A DNA stretch of 16,773 nucleotides from an uncultured Clostridia bacterium (GCA_947625565.1 CANQOU010000016.1:1-16773); one strand, 5' to 3'; shown: positions 8,313 through 14,637, numbered from the stretch's first letter. The notes: generated by a model from the sequence alone, not told the origin. Made by a program: numbers and translations.

Positions 8313-8999
8313 CTATTTTACACTTTTTCTTCTTTGCAAGAATATAATTGTTAATAAAATACAAGTAATTGTAAATGTGATAAATGTTATTGTATCAGCA
8401 ATATCAATTTGTCCTTGTGTATAATTATAAAACATATTGATAAAAGACAATGCATTCAAGTTTGGGTTAAAATCTGGAAATACCCATGTAATAATGAAAA
8501 ATCCTATAGAAATTATTCCTGCTATAATTTGATTTTCTGTAATGCTTGATGCAAATATTCCAAATGAAATATATGACATACAAAATAGTATAAATCCTAT
8601 AAATGTAATAATTGCTGTTTTAATATGTGGCATACCAAAATGACATATAATAGCAAAATACATAAGAGTGAATAATTCTGTAATCAATACTATGCTTAAT
8701 GCTGCTATGAATTTTCCCAATACAATTTTTGTTATACTAAGTGGAGAAGTTAATAATAATTGTTCTGTTCCTGTTTTTCTTTCTTCCGCTAATGTTCTCA
8801 TTGTAAGTACTGGTATAAGAAATGCTAATACTAAAATTGTTGGCATAGAATAAAAAATATATTCAAAGTTAACACTTCCATAACCTAAAACTGTAAAATA
8901 GAATGATACACTAAATGCAATTAGAAATACTCCGATAAATATATATCCTATTGGTGTTGTGAAATAAGATTTAAATTCTTTTTTAATTATTGCCCACAT
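8313..8999 (-). CDS. ABC-2 type transporter permease (GldF-like)
   Basis: A 228-residue permease with six predicted membrane helices. It has the N-terminal signature of the GldF/NosY group (MWAIIKKEFKSYFTTPIGYIF). The cytoplasmic coupling segment after helix 2 (TMRTLAEERKTGTEQLLLTS, about residues 66-85) would contact the ATPase. Its ATG at 8999 has a perfect AAGGAGGT located inside the end of the ATPase gene, and the two genes overlap by 17 bases, so translation is probably coupled. The substrate is unknown. The partner auxiliary protein follows 11 bases downstream, which makes a complete exporter-like complex. Confidence 0.88.
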   Translation of the reverse strand: MWAIIKKEFKSYFTTPIGYIFIGVFLIAFSVSFYFTVLGYGSVNFEYIFYSMPTILVLAFLIPVLTMRTLAEERKTGTEQLLLTSPLSITKIVLGKFIAALSIVLITELFTLMYFAIICHFGMPHIKTAIITFIGFILFCMSYISFGIFASSITENQIIAGIISIGFFIITWVFPDFNPNLNALSFINMFYNYTQGQIDIADTITFITFTITCILLTIIFLQRRKSVK

Positions 9000-9939
9000 T
9001 ATCGTTACCTCCTTCTATTAGTTTCATAAATGCATCTTCTAGTGTTGCATCCTCTTTCTTTAATTCAAATATAGTTATATTTTCTTTTGCAAATTCTTTA
9101 AATACAATTTTTCTTAAATCTACATCATTTTTTGATTCTAACATATATTGTTTCGTATTGTCGTTATTTTCCTTTATGAATTTTATATTAGTTATTTCCT
9201 TAATATTTTCAGCTACTTTTTCTATTTTATTTTCTGCATCTTCTACAGTAACATATACTATATTTTTACTAGATACTTTTGTTTCTAAATTTTCTGGTGT
9301 ATCTACTGCAATGATTTTTCCTTTATTTATAATAACAACTCTTTGGCAAATTTGACTAACTTCTGATAAAATATGGGAACTTAAAATAATAGTGTGTGTT
9401 TTGCCTAGTTCTTTTATTAAGCTTCTTATTTCCGTAATTTGTTTTGGGTCTAATCCTACAGTTGGTTCATCTAGGATAAGTACTTTAGGTTCTCCAACTA
9501 GTGCACCTGCCATGCTTACTCTTTGCTTATATCCTCTTGAAAGATTTTTAATAAGCTTTTTTTCTACATCCTTTAATCCTGTTTGTTGTATAACTTTTTC
9601 TACTTTTACATTTCTTTCTCTTTTGTCTACTCTTTTTATTTCAGCCATAAATTTAACAAATTCTCTAACTGTCATATCTGCATATAATGGCACACCTTCT
9701 GGCATATATCCCATTTCTCTTTTAGCTTTTTTTGGTTTTTTAGACATATCGTATCCATCTATAATAATAGTTCCTTCTGTTGGCTCAATAAATCCTGTTA
9801 TCATATTCATTGTTGTACTTTTACCTGCGCCATTTGGACCTAATAGTCCTACTATTTCACCATTTTTTACTTCAAAGTTAATGTTGTCTACAGCTATGAC
9901 TTTTCCGTACTTCTTTGTTACATTTTTGATTTCTATCAC
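8983..9939 (-). CDS. ABC transporter ATP-binding protein (GldA-like)
   Basis: A 318-residue ATPase. Motifs seen: Walker A GPNGAGKST (34-42), signature LSRGYKQR (133-140), Walker B VLILDEP (153-159) with D-loop GLDP, and switch histidine H189 in LSSHIL. At the Q-loop the usual glutamine is replaced: GYMPEGVPLY has glutamate (E81). This is common in the GldA/NosF-like branch (GYLPE) and is not by itself a sign of inactivity. A C-terminal extension of about 95 residues ends in a KKEDATLEDAFMKLI motif, typical of this group. The start is GTG 9939 with AGGAGG 7 nt upstream. It is the first gene of the ABC operon, behind a strong promoter. Confidence 0.93.
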   Translation of the reverse strand: MIEIKNVTKKYGKVIAVDNINFEVKNGEIVGLLGPNGAGKSTTMNMITGFIEPTEGTIIIDGYDMSKKPKKAKREMGYMPEGVPLYADMTVREFVKFMAEIKRVDKRERNVKVEKVIQQTGLKDVEKKLIKNLSRGYKQRVSMAGALVGEPKVLILDEPTVGLDPKQITEIRSLIKELGKTHTIILSSHILSEVSQICQRVVIINKGKIIAVDTPENLETKVSSKNIVYVTVEDAENKIEKVAENIKEITNIKFIKENNDNTKQYMLESKNDVDLRKIVFKEFAKENITIFELKKEDATLEDAFMKLIEGGNDNVGNN

Positions 9940-9986
9940 GACTGTTCCTCCTCCTTTTTTATTTTGCTTTTTCGGATTTCCCTAGT

Positions 9987-10015
9987 ATCATACCATTTTT
10001 CCATGAAATTGTAAA
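9987..10015 (-). promoter_or_regulatory. Promoter of the GldAFG-like ABC operon
   Basis: Read leftward: TTTACA (10015-10010), a 17-bp spacer, then TATGAT (9992-9987). The GTG start is about 48 bp downstream. This is one of the best promoter matches in the window. Confidence 0.75.
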
Positions 10016-10098
10016 GGTTTTCACAAAGATTTCACATTTTCCATAATATTTTCTTTATATACGTCATAATTATTAGTATGTTGAAAGGTTGGTTCTAT

Positions 10099-10707
10099 AT
10101 GGATTTTATATATACTTTTTTTATTGCTTTTATGTTAATCTTTGTCTCAGAATTAGGTGATAAAACTCAGCTAATTGTTTTGTCTTTTTCGAATAAACTA
10201 AAGGCTTCGCGTATTTTATTAGGCGTTGCTATTGGTACATTGTTGAGCCATGGTGTTGCTATTTTATTTGGAAGTCATTTAGGAATGATAAATGAAAGTT
10301 TTCGTTTCTATTTATCTATTATAACATATATTTCCTTTATATTGTTTGGTATTTGGGGCTTTTTCCACAATAATTCAAATGATTTAAATACATCTAAAAA
10401 ATCTACTGAAACTTCTAAAAAATTTCATTCTACTTGGTATTATATTTTATTTATTGCTACTAGCATCATTATAGGAGAGTTTGGAGATAAAACTTTTCTC
10501 GCTTCTTTAGGGCTTGGAATTGAATACCCTTTTTATAAATTTTCTTTAGTTTTAGGGTCAGTTTGTGGTATGGTTGCTAGCAATAGTATTGCTGTACTTT
10601 TTGGAAAATTTTTAGATACTAAATTGAATTCTAAATATATCCAATTTTTATCAAATGTATTGTTTATTGTCTTTGGAATTCTTGGATTTTTAAAAATTTT
10701 ATTTTAA
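10099..10707 (+). CDS. UPF0016/TMEM165 (GDT1) family cation transporter
   Basis: A 202-residue membrane protein made of two homologous three-helix halves, each with the family motif: ELGDKT at residues 18-23 and EFGDKT at 127-132. A hydrophilic loop (about 90-112, rich in Asn, Ser, Thr and Lys) joins the halves. Family members move Mn2+ or Ca2+ out of the cytoplasm; bacterial members studied export manganese, so Mn efflux is the likeliest role. The frame also has an ATG at 10078, but the ATG at 10099 follows GAAAGG at about 10 nt and gives the canonical N-terminus MDFIYTFF. It is transcribed divergently from the ABC operon. I see no convincing promoter for it, and no terminator before the tRNA promoter. 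Confidence 0.9.
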   Translation: MDFIYTFFIAFMLIFVSELGDKTQLIVLSFSNKLKASRILLGVAIGTLLSHGVAILFGSHLGMINESFRFYLSIITYISFILFGIWGFFHNNSNDLNTSKKSTETSKKFHSTWYYILFIATSIIIGEFGDKTFLASLGLGIEYPFYKFSLVLGSVCGMVASNSIAVLFGKFLDTKLNSKYIQFLSNVLFIVFGILGFLKILF

Positions 10708-10724
10708 TTTTTATTTGCCTTATT

Positions 10725-10753
10725 ATTGACATTCAACTTTTTTTGTGTTATTA
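10725..10753 (+). promoter_or_regulatory. Promoter of the tRNA-Arg locus
   Basis: Consensus TTGACA (10725-10730), a 17-bp spacer, then TATTAT (10748-10753), about 20 bp before the tRNA 5' half. It is a typical stable-RNA promoter and now drives the broken tRNA first; the intact copy is 143 bp further on. Confidence 0.75.
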
Positions 10754-10773
10754 TATTTACTGTCCATAGTTAT

Positions 10774-10813
<40 letters not shown>

Positions 10814-10873
10814 ATTGTGGTCGGTCTTTCAAGGTTGTTGTTATATCTGCATTGTAGGTTTTGTTTAGATTTT

Positions 10874-10895
10874 CTCTAACAAAAACTCTAACAAA
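10874..10895 (+). repeat. Integrase arm-type direct repeats, left pair
   Basis: Two copies of CTCTAACAAA (10874-10883 and 10886-10895, spaced by 12 bp) on the promoter side of the intact tRNA. They have the same sequence and orientation as the copies on the integrase side. Confidence 0.6.
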
Positions 10896-10916
10896 CTTCT
10901 TGTATAGTTTTTATAC

Positions 10917-10993
10917 GGGTCAATAGCTCAGGTGGATAGAGCACAGGCCTTCTAAGCCTGGTGTCGGGGGTTCGAATCCCTCTTGGCTCACCA
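10917..10993 (+). tRNA. tRNA-Arg (anticodon TCT), complete with CCA
   Basis: A full cloverleaf of 77 nt. The acceptor stem GGGTCAA/TTGGCTC has two G-U pairs, and the D-arm is GCTC...GAGC. The anticodon stem CAGGC/GCCTG surrounds the loop CTTCTAA (anticodon TCT). The T-arm GGGGG/CCCTC has loop TTCGAAT. A discriminator A and an encoded CCA complete it. A TATAGT (10903-10908) lies 9 bp before it but has no matching -35 box, so the upstream TTGACA promoter may serve it. This gene occupies the probable attachment site of the adjacent integrase. Confidence 0.95.
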
Positions 10994-11004
10994 TTTTCAA
11001 AAAA

Positions 11005-11034
11005 CTCTAACAAACTCTAACAAATTTTAACAAC
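11005..11034 (+). repeat. Integrase arm-type direct repeats, right cluster
   Basis: Three head-to-tail 10-mers: CTCTAACAAA (11005-11014), CTCTAACAAA (11015-11024) and the variant TTTTAACAAC (11025-11034). The 10-bp period puts them on one face of the helix, as expected for N-terminal arm-binding domains of a tyrosine integrase. Confidence 0.6.
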
Positions 11035-11052
11035 ATAAAGACCAATTAAGTG

Positions 11053-11085
11053 GAGTATTCATAGTTATATGAATATTCTTTTTTT
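11053..11085 (+). terminator. Rightward terminator of the tRNA-Arg transcript
   Basis: An 11-bp stem with one G-U pair (GAGTATTCATA at 11053-11063, TATGAATATTC at 11068-11078) and a GTTA loop, followed by seven T's. No T tract follows in the leftward direction, so transcription leaving int would not be stopped efficiently here. Confidence 0.8.
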
Positions 11086-12427
11086 ATATCGCATCATTTG
11101 GCGTTTCAAATATCTGTGCAACTACATTAGCAGTAGCCACTTGTTTTTTATAATCACTTCTAGTATATCTATTGGTAGAACTAATATTTTGATGTCCTAG
11201 CCAATCTTGTAAATCCCTTATATCTACTCCTTGCAAGTGTAATAAGGTAGCAATACTATGTCTTAATCCGTGAGGTGTTATTTTTTTTAAATTATTTCTT
11301 TCTATTATTTTGCTAAACCTTTTTGTAAAATAGTTTGGTTGCATTATATCTCCATTATCATGAACAAAAATATATCCATCATATTTATGATTATATGTAT
11401 CTCCAAAAATCTTTTTGCATTCTTCAATTCTTTCCAATTTTTCAATAATCATTTTTTTTATTTCTGGAAGTAACGGAAAGCTCCTATATCCTTTTTTTGA
11501 TTTTGTTTTATCTTTGAAATATATTTTTTCTTTATTCTTTTTACCATCATTTTGAATTGCTACATGATTTATAATAAAATTATTATCTTCAAAATCAAAT
11601 ACTTGCTCTCTTAATCCAATTATTTCACTTCTTCTTAATCCATAATACGCATCTATATAAGTAGCTAATTCTATTGAGTCTCCTTTTAATATTTCAAATA
11701 ATGTCATGATTTCTGCCTTATTGTATGTATTTACTTCTACTATTTCCTGAGAAATTGGCTCAATTAAGTCTGTTGGATTATATCGTATTTCTTTTTTCCT
11801 TAATAGATATTTAAAGGCACTGCTTATGTTGTCATTATAGTGGTCTACGGATGCGTTTTTTAAATTATTATCTCTTAGATAATCATAAAAATTTTCTAAG
11901 TCATCTGCTGTTATTTCTTTTACTTTTTTTCTATGTTCATCCATTGTAAAATAATCTTTTAGCCTTTTAGTAACATTTCTCTCATATCCATTAAATGTGT
12001 CTTGTTCTACTGACTTTCTTATTACTTTATATAGCCAAAATTCCATGTATTCATAAAAATCCCAATCTGCCTTTGTTGTTTTATTTGTATTATAATTTGT
12101 TGTGTTTAATTCAACTATACTTTGAAAATCTATAATATTGACATTTTGTTTTTTTCTTTTATCATTATTTTGTGCTACTTCTTCTCTGAATACATTAGCT
12201 ATTTCTTCGGCTGATTTTTTGGCATTTCTTAGATTACCTTTTTCTACTTTTAGTCCAGTAGACGCCCATAATTGATCCCATTTTCCATTTTTCTGATATC
12301 TGATTACACATTGATATACATTATCTTTTTCTTGCAACGAATAAGTTATATCTTCGGAAATTTTATATTTTTCATTTAAGTCCTTTATTCTTTTAATTAG
12401 TTTTTGATATCTTGCTTCTTCTAACAT
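11084..12427 (-). CDS. int: Tyrosine recombinase (integrase) of an integrative element
   Basis: A 447-residue site-specific recombinase that would integrate and excise the element at tRNA-Arg. Domains: an N-terminal arm-binding domain with a three-strand AP2-like pattern (about 27-85, VYQCVIRYQKNGKWDQLWAS), a SAM-like core-binding domain (about 120-215) and a catalytic domain (about 235-435). Catalytic residues seen: R265 (YYGLRRSEI), a beta-hairpin Lys in the TKSKKGYR segment (about 307-311), H386 and R389 (HGLRH), H412 (LGHQ) and nucleophile Y421 (NRYTRSD). The set is complete. The ATG at 12427 follows AAAGGAG. Its stop lies 91 bp from the 3' end of the intact tRNA. The 95-bp gap to the xis-like gene holds a nested hairpin and a likely private promoter. 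Confidence 0.95.
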   Translation of the reverse strand: MLEEARYQKLIKRIKDLNEKYKISEDITYSLQEKDNVYQCVIRYQKNGKWDQLWASTGLKVEKGNLRNAKKSAEEIANVFREEVAQNNDKRKKQNVNIIDFQSIVELNTTNYNTNKTTKADWDFYEYMEFWLYKVIRKSVEQDTFNGYERNVTKRLKDYFTMDEHRKKVKEITADDLENFYDYLRDNNLKNASVDHYNDNISSAFKYLLRKKEIRYNPTDLIEPISQEIVEVNTYNKAEIMTLFEILKGDSIELATYIDAYYGLRRSEIIGLREQVFDFEDNNFIINHVAIQNDGKKNKEKIYFKDKTKSKKGYRSFPLLPEIKKMIIEKLERIEECKKIFGDTYNHKYDGYIFVHDNGDIMQPNYFTKRFSKIIERNNLKKITPHGLRHSIATLLHLQGVDIRDLQDWLGHQNISSTNRYTRSDYKKQVATANVVAQIFETPNDAI

Positions 12428-12444
12428 ATTTCTCCTTTCATAAA

Positions 12445-12501
12445 AAGCAAGTTGGATTTATCTAATCACTTAATTGATTATAACATAGTCCAAACTTGCT
12501 T
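12445..12501 (-). promoter_or_regulatory. Nested inverted repeat and candidate int promoter between xis and int
   Basis: Outer arms AAGCAAGTTGGA (12445-12456) and TCCAAACTTGCTT (12489-12501) pair over 12 bp with one bulged base. Read leftward the stem is followed by TTTTT, so it looks like a terminator after xis. Inside the loop are a second inverted repeat (TAATCA 12463-12468, TGATTA 12475-12480) and an extended -10 element TGTTATAAT on the - strand (TATAAT at 12482-12477) with TTGTTA 18 bp upstream. Transcripts starting there would lack the first arm and escape the terminator. Confidence 0.6.
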
Positions 12502-12522
12502 AACAATGTTGAAGTCATTTTT

Positions 12523-12750
12523 TTATTTTTCCATAAAATAATTGATAATACTGATTTTAGGTATATAATAATCTCTCCCAATTCTTCTTGAATGTATTTC
12601 TTTGTCTTTTAATAATTTATATATCTTATTCTTTCCTGTTTTTGGTAAAATTTGTTTTAGTGTATTGACTTTAATTATATCTGGATAGTCTTTCAATAGT
12701 ATTTCATAATAGCGTATTTCATCTTCCTTATTCAATATTATCACTTCCAC
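12523..12750 (-). CDS. xis: Excisionase-like small DNA-binding protein
   Basis: A basic protein of up to 75 residues with a winged-helix pattern of the excisionase (HTH_17/Xis) type. A recognition segment KTGKNKIYKLLKDKEI is followed by the wing SRRIGRDYYIPKISIINYF, which resembles the 'R.G..y.I....l..fl' ending of such proteins. Excisionases bend DNA at attachment sites and turn the integrase toward excision. Position next to int supports this. The start is unclear: GTG 12750 overlaps the upstream gene, while TTG 12735 is an alternative with GGAAG about 8 nt before it. It is probably coupled to the gene upstream. It differs from Tn916 Xis in sequence as far as I can judge by eye, so the name rests on context and fold pattern. 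Confidence 0.7.
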   Translation of the reverse strand: MEVIILNKEDEIRYYEILLKDYPDIIKVNTLKQILPKTGKNKIYKLLKDKEIHSRRIGRDYYIPKISIINYFMEK

Positions 12751-12946
12751 TTTTCATTGCTTTTAACTTTTGCGTAGCTTTAATTTGTGCATCTGCAATA
12801 GTAAAGATAATATCACGAGGATATAGTTTAAAAGCTTGTCTCATTTCTATGCCAAAAGTTTCTGCATTAATTTCACCATTATATTTTGAACTTTGCATAA
12901 AATTCAATGTAACTTGGGCATAAGCAACTGCTTCTTTTTTATTCAT
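12728..12946 (-). CDS. Small conserved-looking protein of the element operon
   Basis: A 72-residue protein from ATG 12946 (a GTG one codon upstream is an alternative), preceded by GGGGGTG. It is mostly helical by composition (KKEAVAYAQVTLNFMQSSKY near the start, IFTIADAQIKATQKLKAMKSG near the end) with no recognised motif, no Cys and no membrane segment. It overlaps the gene on each side by a few bases, which points to translational coupling in one operon with the xis-like gene. No function can be assigned. Its place between regulators and xis suggests a helper in excision or regulation, but nothing in the sequence shows that. Confidence 0.7.
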   Translation of the reverse strand: MNKKEAVAYAQVTLNFMQSSKYNGEINAETFGIEMRQAFKLYPRDIIFTIADAQIKATQKLKAMKSGSDNIE

Positions 12947-13184
12947 CACTTACACCCCCTATATAGCTTTCAAATAATTCAATAATATTGTTCCATTTTA
13001 ATAAGGGATTGTTGGCTAATTGTACTTCACATTTTTCTATGTATCTATAAGTATCCTTTGCTCTTATTGATATTTGCAATTTTTTCTTATTATCTGCTGT
13101 GTATTCAATTTCTGCATATATTTTACTTTGTTTCTCGTTTAGCATATCAGCTAATTTGAATATTTTTAACAAATTTTCTTCCAT
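12939..13184 (-). CDS. Small hypothetical protein of the element operon
   Basis: An 81-residue protein starting at ATG 13184 with AGGTG 7 nt upstream; a GTG at 13196 is too close to that ribosome binding site. It has two predicted helices at the N-terminus (ENLLKIFKLADMLNEKQ), a beta-like middle (KIYAEIEYTADNKKKLQISIRA) and a C-terminal helix (WNNIIELFESYIGG). I do not recognise the family. It overlaps the next gene by 8 bases and begins 8 bp after the HTH gene upstream ends, so it is part of one tightly packed operon. Confidence 0.7.
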   Translation of the reverse strand: MEENLLKIFKLADMLNEKQSKIYAEIEYTADNKKKLQISIRAKDTYRYIEKCEVQLANNPLLKWNNIIELFESYIGGVSDE

Positions 13185-13192
13185 ATTATTTC

Positions 13193-13615
13193 TCACCTCT
13201 CCTTTATGTATTTGGGTACGGCATAAGATCTGCCAAGATTACTGTCAAATTCATATCGTCTTTTTGAAGGGTTATATTTATAGGCACTAGTATTCCATCT
13301 TCTAAATGCTTCATTTGAAAGATGTCTTGATTTTGATAATTCCTTAGATGCTTGTCTGTGTTGTTCTTGCAAAGTAGTATAATTATTATCTATTCGTTCT
13401 CTTTCTCTTTTAGTCTTAATAAAGTTATTTTGAGCAATTTTTCGTTTAGTCTTTGATACGGTTTTTCTATATTCTTTTTCTTGTAGATATCTATTGTCTT
13501 GTTTTATTATTTTTGTTATATATGCTGATGAAAAGCTTAATTCTTCTGCTATTTCATTTACTTTTAAATGCTCAATATAAAATAAATTTATAATATTTTC
13601 TTTTGATTTTTCCAT
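13193..13615 (-). CDS. HTH protein with long basic coiled region
   Basis: A 140-residue basic protein from ATG 13615 (ribosome binding site GGTGG, 5 nt). The N-terminus (about 5-40) has a sigma-70 region 4-like helix-turn-helix: LKVNEIAEELSFSSAYITKI. A Lys/Arg-rich helical stretch follows (about 45-95), then a C-terminal segment rich in aromatic and basic residues (RRWNTSAYKYNPSKRRYEFD, about 105-124). Proteins of this look occur in clostridial genomes without a known role. It may bind DNA as a regulator or accessory factor of the element. An operator-like TTTGTCGAC lies just upstream. DNA binding is inferred from the motif and charge. Confidence 0.65.
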   Translation of the reverse strand: MEKSKENIINLFYIEHLKVNEIAEELSFSSAYITKIIKQDNRYLQEKEYRKTVSKTKRKIAQNNFIKTKRERERIDNNYTTLQEQHRQASKELSKSRHLSNEAFRRWNTSAYKYNPSKRRYEFDSNLGRSYAVPKYIKER

Positions 13616-13637
13616 ATATTCCACCTTTAGTTAATTT

Positions 13638-13646
13638 TTTGTCGAC
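13638..13646. promoter_or_regulatory. Repressor-box-like sequence upstream of the HTH gene
   Basis: TTTGTCGAC matches eight of nine bases of the TTTGTCGAA boxes found beside the Xre repressor gene. It lies 23 bp upstream of the HTH gene start. Confidence 0.35.
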
Positions 13647-13668
13647 ACTTTTTAGAAATGACAAAACT

Positions 13669-13694
13669 ATTAGAAATCCTATTTAATTTCTAAT
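13669..13694 (-). terminator. Weak hairpin at the end of the 56-residue membrane protein gene
   Basis: A 9-bp perfect inverted repeat (ATTAGAAAT 13669-13677, ATTTCTAAT 13686-13694) with the stop codon in its loop. Read leftward only AGTTTTG follows, so termination would be weak or partial. Confidence 0.35.
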
Positions 13695-13849
13695 TCTTTC
13701 ATCTTTTTTCTAAATGCTTCTTGCCTTTGTTTCTTTAATCTTAGCTCTTTGTGTAACCTATATTTCAATTTTATTTTTGGTATAAGAATTTCAAATACAA
13801 ATAAGATTACAACAAAAGCTATTCCTAATAATACAAATCTTAAAAACAT
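13679..13849 (-). CDS. Small single-span membrane protein (56 aa)
   Basis: A short gene with an ATG at 13849 and a good AAAGGAG 7 nt upstream. The product begins MFLRFVLLGIAFVVILFVFE, one membrane helix at about residues 3-24. A strongly basic cytoplasmic tail rich in Lys, Arg and Glu follows (about 25-56), likely one amphipathic helix. It lies in the same orientation within the regulatory operon, between the HTH_16-like and HTH genes. No family is recognised. Size, ribosome binding site and clean membrane helix argue that it is real. A role at the membrane during transfer is only a guess. Confidence 0.6.
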   Translation of the reverse strand: MFLRFVLLGIAFVVILFVFEILIPKIKLKYRLHKELRLKKQRQEAFRKKMKELEIK

Positions 13850-13876
13850 TTTTATTCTCCTTTCGTAAAATTAAGG

Positions 13877-13912
13877 AAAGACAGATAAGAGCATGTCCTA
13901 CCTGTCTTTTTT
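13877..13912 (+). terminator. Hairpin with rightward T tract inside the leftward operon
   Basis: AAAGACAG (13877-13884) pairs perfectly with CTGTCTTT (13902-13909) and runs into six T's on the + strand. No rightward gene ends here, so it may block antisense transcription or structure the leader of the 56-residue protein. The leftward T run is short (CTTTCC). The rest of 13850-14001 shows no gene. Confidence 0.45.
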
Positions 13913-14001
13913 CTAATATAGTGCTTCCTTTAAAATTTGCCCTTCAATATATAAACATTGACAAAAATTAAATATCCGGACACTTATTTTTAAATTTTTT
14001 T

Positions 14002-14181
14002 CTAAAATTTAAAATTTCTTATTCCCTCAATAAGTTTCAAAACTAGAAATTGATACCTATCTTCATCTCCAAAACTGTATTTTTTTAGCATATTTTTCTT
14101 TCTCTCAATAATTTCCATCATAGCCATTTCATTGCCTTTTTGTGCTAATTTTCCTAATTCATATAAACTTTTATTTTTCAT
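14002..14181 (-). CDS. HTH_16-like conjugative-element regulator (Tn916 orf8 position)
   Basis: A 59-residue protein from ATG 14181 with AAGGAG 9 nt upstream (ATG 14187 is too close to that site). Its pattern LYELGKLAQKGNEMAMMEIIERKKNMLKKYS matches the HTH_16 / 'helix-turn-helix, conjugative transposon-like' family, whose hallmark is K-x-G-[DN]-E-x-A-M-x-x-I-I. A tail containing DEDRYQFLVLKLIEGIRNF resembles the 'DLYQELTIKLIEAI' sigma-like pattern. It overlaps the end of the sigma-like gene, so the two are coupled, as orf7 and orf8 are in Tn916-type elements. Such proteins probably act with the sigma-like partner on element promoters. Family call moderately sure; function inferred from synteny. 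Confidence 0.7.
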   Translation of the reverse strand: MKNKSLYELGKLAQKGNEMAMMEIIERKKNMLKKYSFGDEDRYQFLVLKLIEGIRNFKF

Positions 14182-14581
14182 TTTCATTGTCTCCTTTCAA
14201 GTATTTCCTTAATTTTTCTATTGCTCTGAGTTTTATTCTTCTTACTGTTCTTGAACATATTTTTAAAATTTCTGCTGCATCATCTTGTTTTAATTCTTCC
14301 TTAAAAAGCAAAAAAATCACTGACTGCTCAATGGCAGACAGCGACTGTAAAGCATTATTCAATTCAATATCATTTACAAAGTCATCTACATTTGAAAAGG
14401 CACAATTAACCATGAGAAAATTTTGTAGAAATGAGGCATAGTCTTCATCATCTACAATAATTTTTTCTGTATTTGCAATCCTCATTTGTTTCTTAAAATA
14501 AGCTTTTGAAGTAAAAATGATAATTTTATTTAGGTAACTATCAAACCTTTTGTCATTTACACTTTTTTGATTTTCTAACAT
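14171..14581 (-). CDS. Sigma-70 region 4-like regulator (Tn916 ORF7-like)
   Basis: A 136-residue protein whose C-terminal part (about 75-127) is a sigma-70 region 4: ALQSLSAIEQSVIFLLFKEELKQDDAAEILKICSRTVRRIKLRAIEKLRK. It contains the helix-turn-helix with recognition helix at about 109-120. The N-terminal half (about 10-70) is divergent, as in Tn916 ORF7, a positive regulator of excision and transfer genes. I chose ATG 14581 because GGGAGG lies 7 nt upstream; a TTG at 14596 would lie within that hairpin. Its ribosome binding site is covered by two abutting potential stems, and a four-codon leader ORF overlaps the sequestering arm, so translation is probably regulated. It is first in the leftward regulatory operon, facing the Xre repressor gene. 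Confidence 0.8.
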   Translation of the reverse strand: MLENQKSVNDKRFDSYLNKIIIFTSKAYFKKQMRIANTEKIIVDDEDYASFLQNFLMVNCAFSNVDDFVNDIELNNALQSLSAIEQSVIFLLFKEELKQDDAAEILKICSRTVRRIKLRAIEKLRKYLKGDNENEK

Positions 14582-14583
14582 AA

Positions 14584-14637
14584 GTGTTCCTCCCAAATTT
14601 CAAATTTGGGCTAACATTCCTGTTATAAGGAACACAT
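14584..14637 (-). promoter_or_regulatory. Candidate translational attenuator of the sigma-like gene
   Basis: In the leftward mRNA, GTGTTCCT (14635-14628) can pair with AGGAACAC (14591-14584), which includes part of the ribosome binding site. A perfect 9-bp hairpin (CCCAAATTT / AAATTTGGG, + strand 14592-14610 with one central base) abuts this stem and covers the remaining GGG. Both stems together would hide GGGAGG. A four-codon ORF (ATG TGT TCC TTA TAA, 14637-14623) runs through the 5' arm, so a ribosome on it would open the outer stem. Confidence 0.55.
14623..14637 (-). CDS. Putative leader peptide MCSL
   Basis: ATG TGT TCC TTA TAA, preceded by AAGGAGG (14656-14650) with a 12-nt spacer. The ribosome binding site is strong and would have no purpose otherwise, since the next gene has its own. 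Codons 1-4 coincide with the arm that sequesters the downstream ribosome binding site. It is too short for homology evidence, so this remains a prediction. Confidence 0.45.
   Translation of the reverse strand: MCSL

Noticed and set aside
8302..8364. ATG start at 8364 for the GldG-like gene
   Set aside because: Large overlap with the permease gene and no ribosome binding site; TTG 8301 has GGAGGG in ideal position.
9392..9985. Rightward open frame of 197 codons over the ABC ATPase gene
   Set aside because: Antisense to a gene with complete Walker, signature and switch motifs; hydrophobic Ser/Phe-rich composition reflects the opposite strand.
10814..10850. Continuation of the first tRNA copy as a functional tRNA
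   Set aside because: Anticodon stem has a mismatch, T-arm cannot form and there is no 3' acceptor strand or CCA.
13636..13664. Leftward promoter with TTGTCA (13664-13659) before the HTH gene
   Set aside because: No acceptable -10 at 16-18 bp; the position holds CAAAAA.
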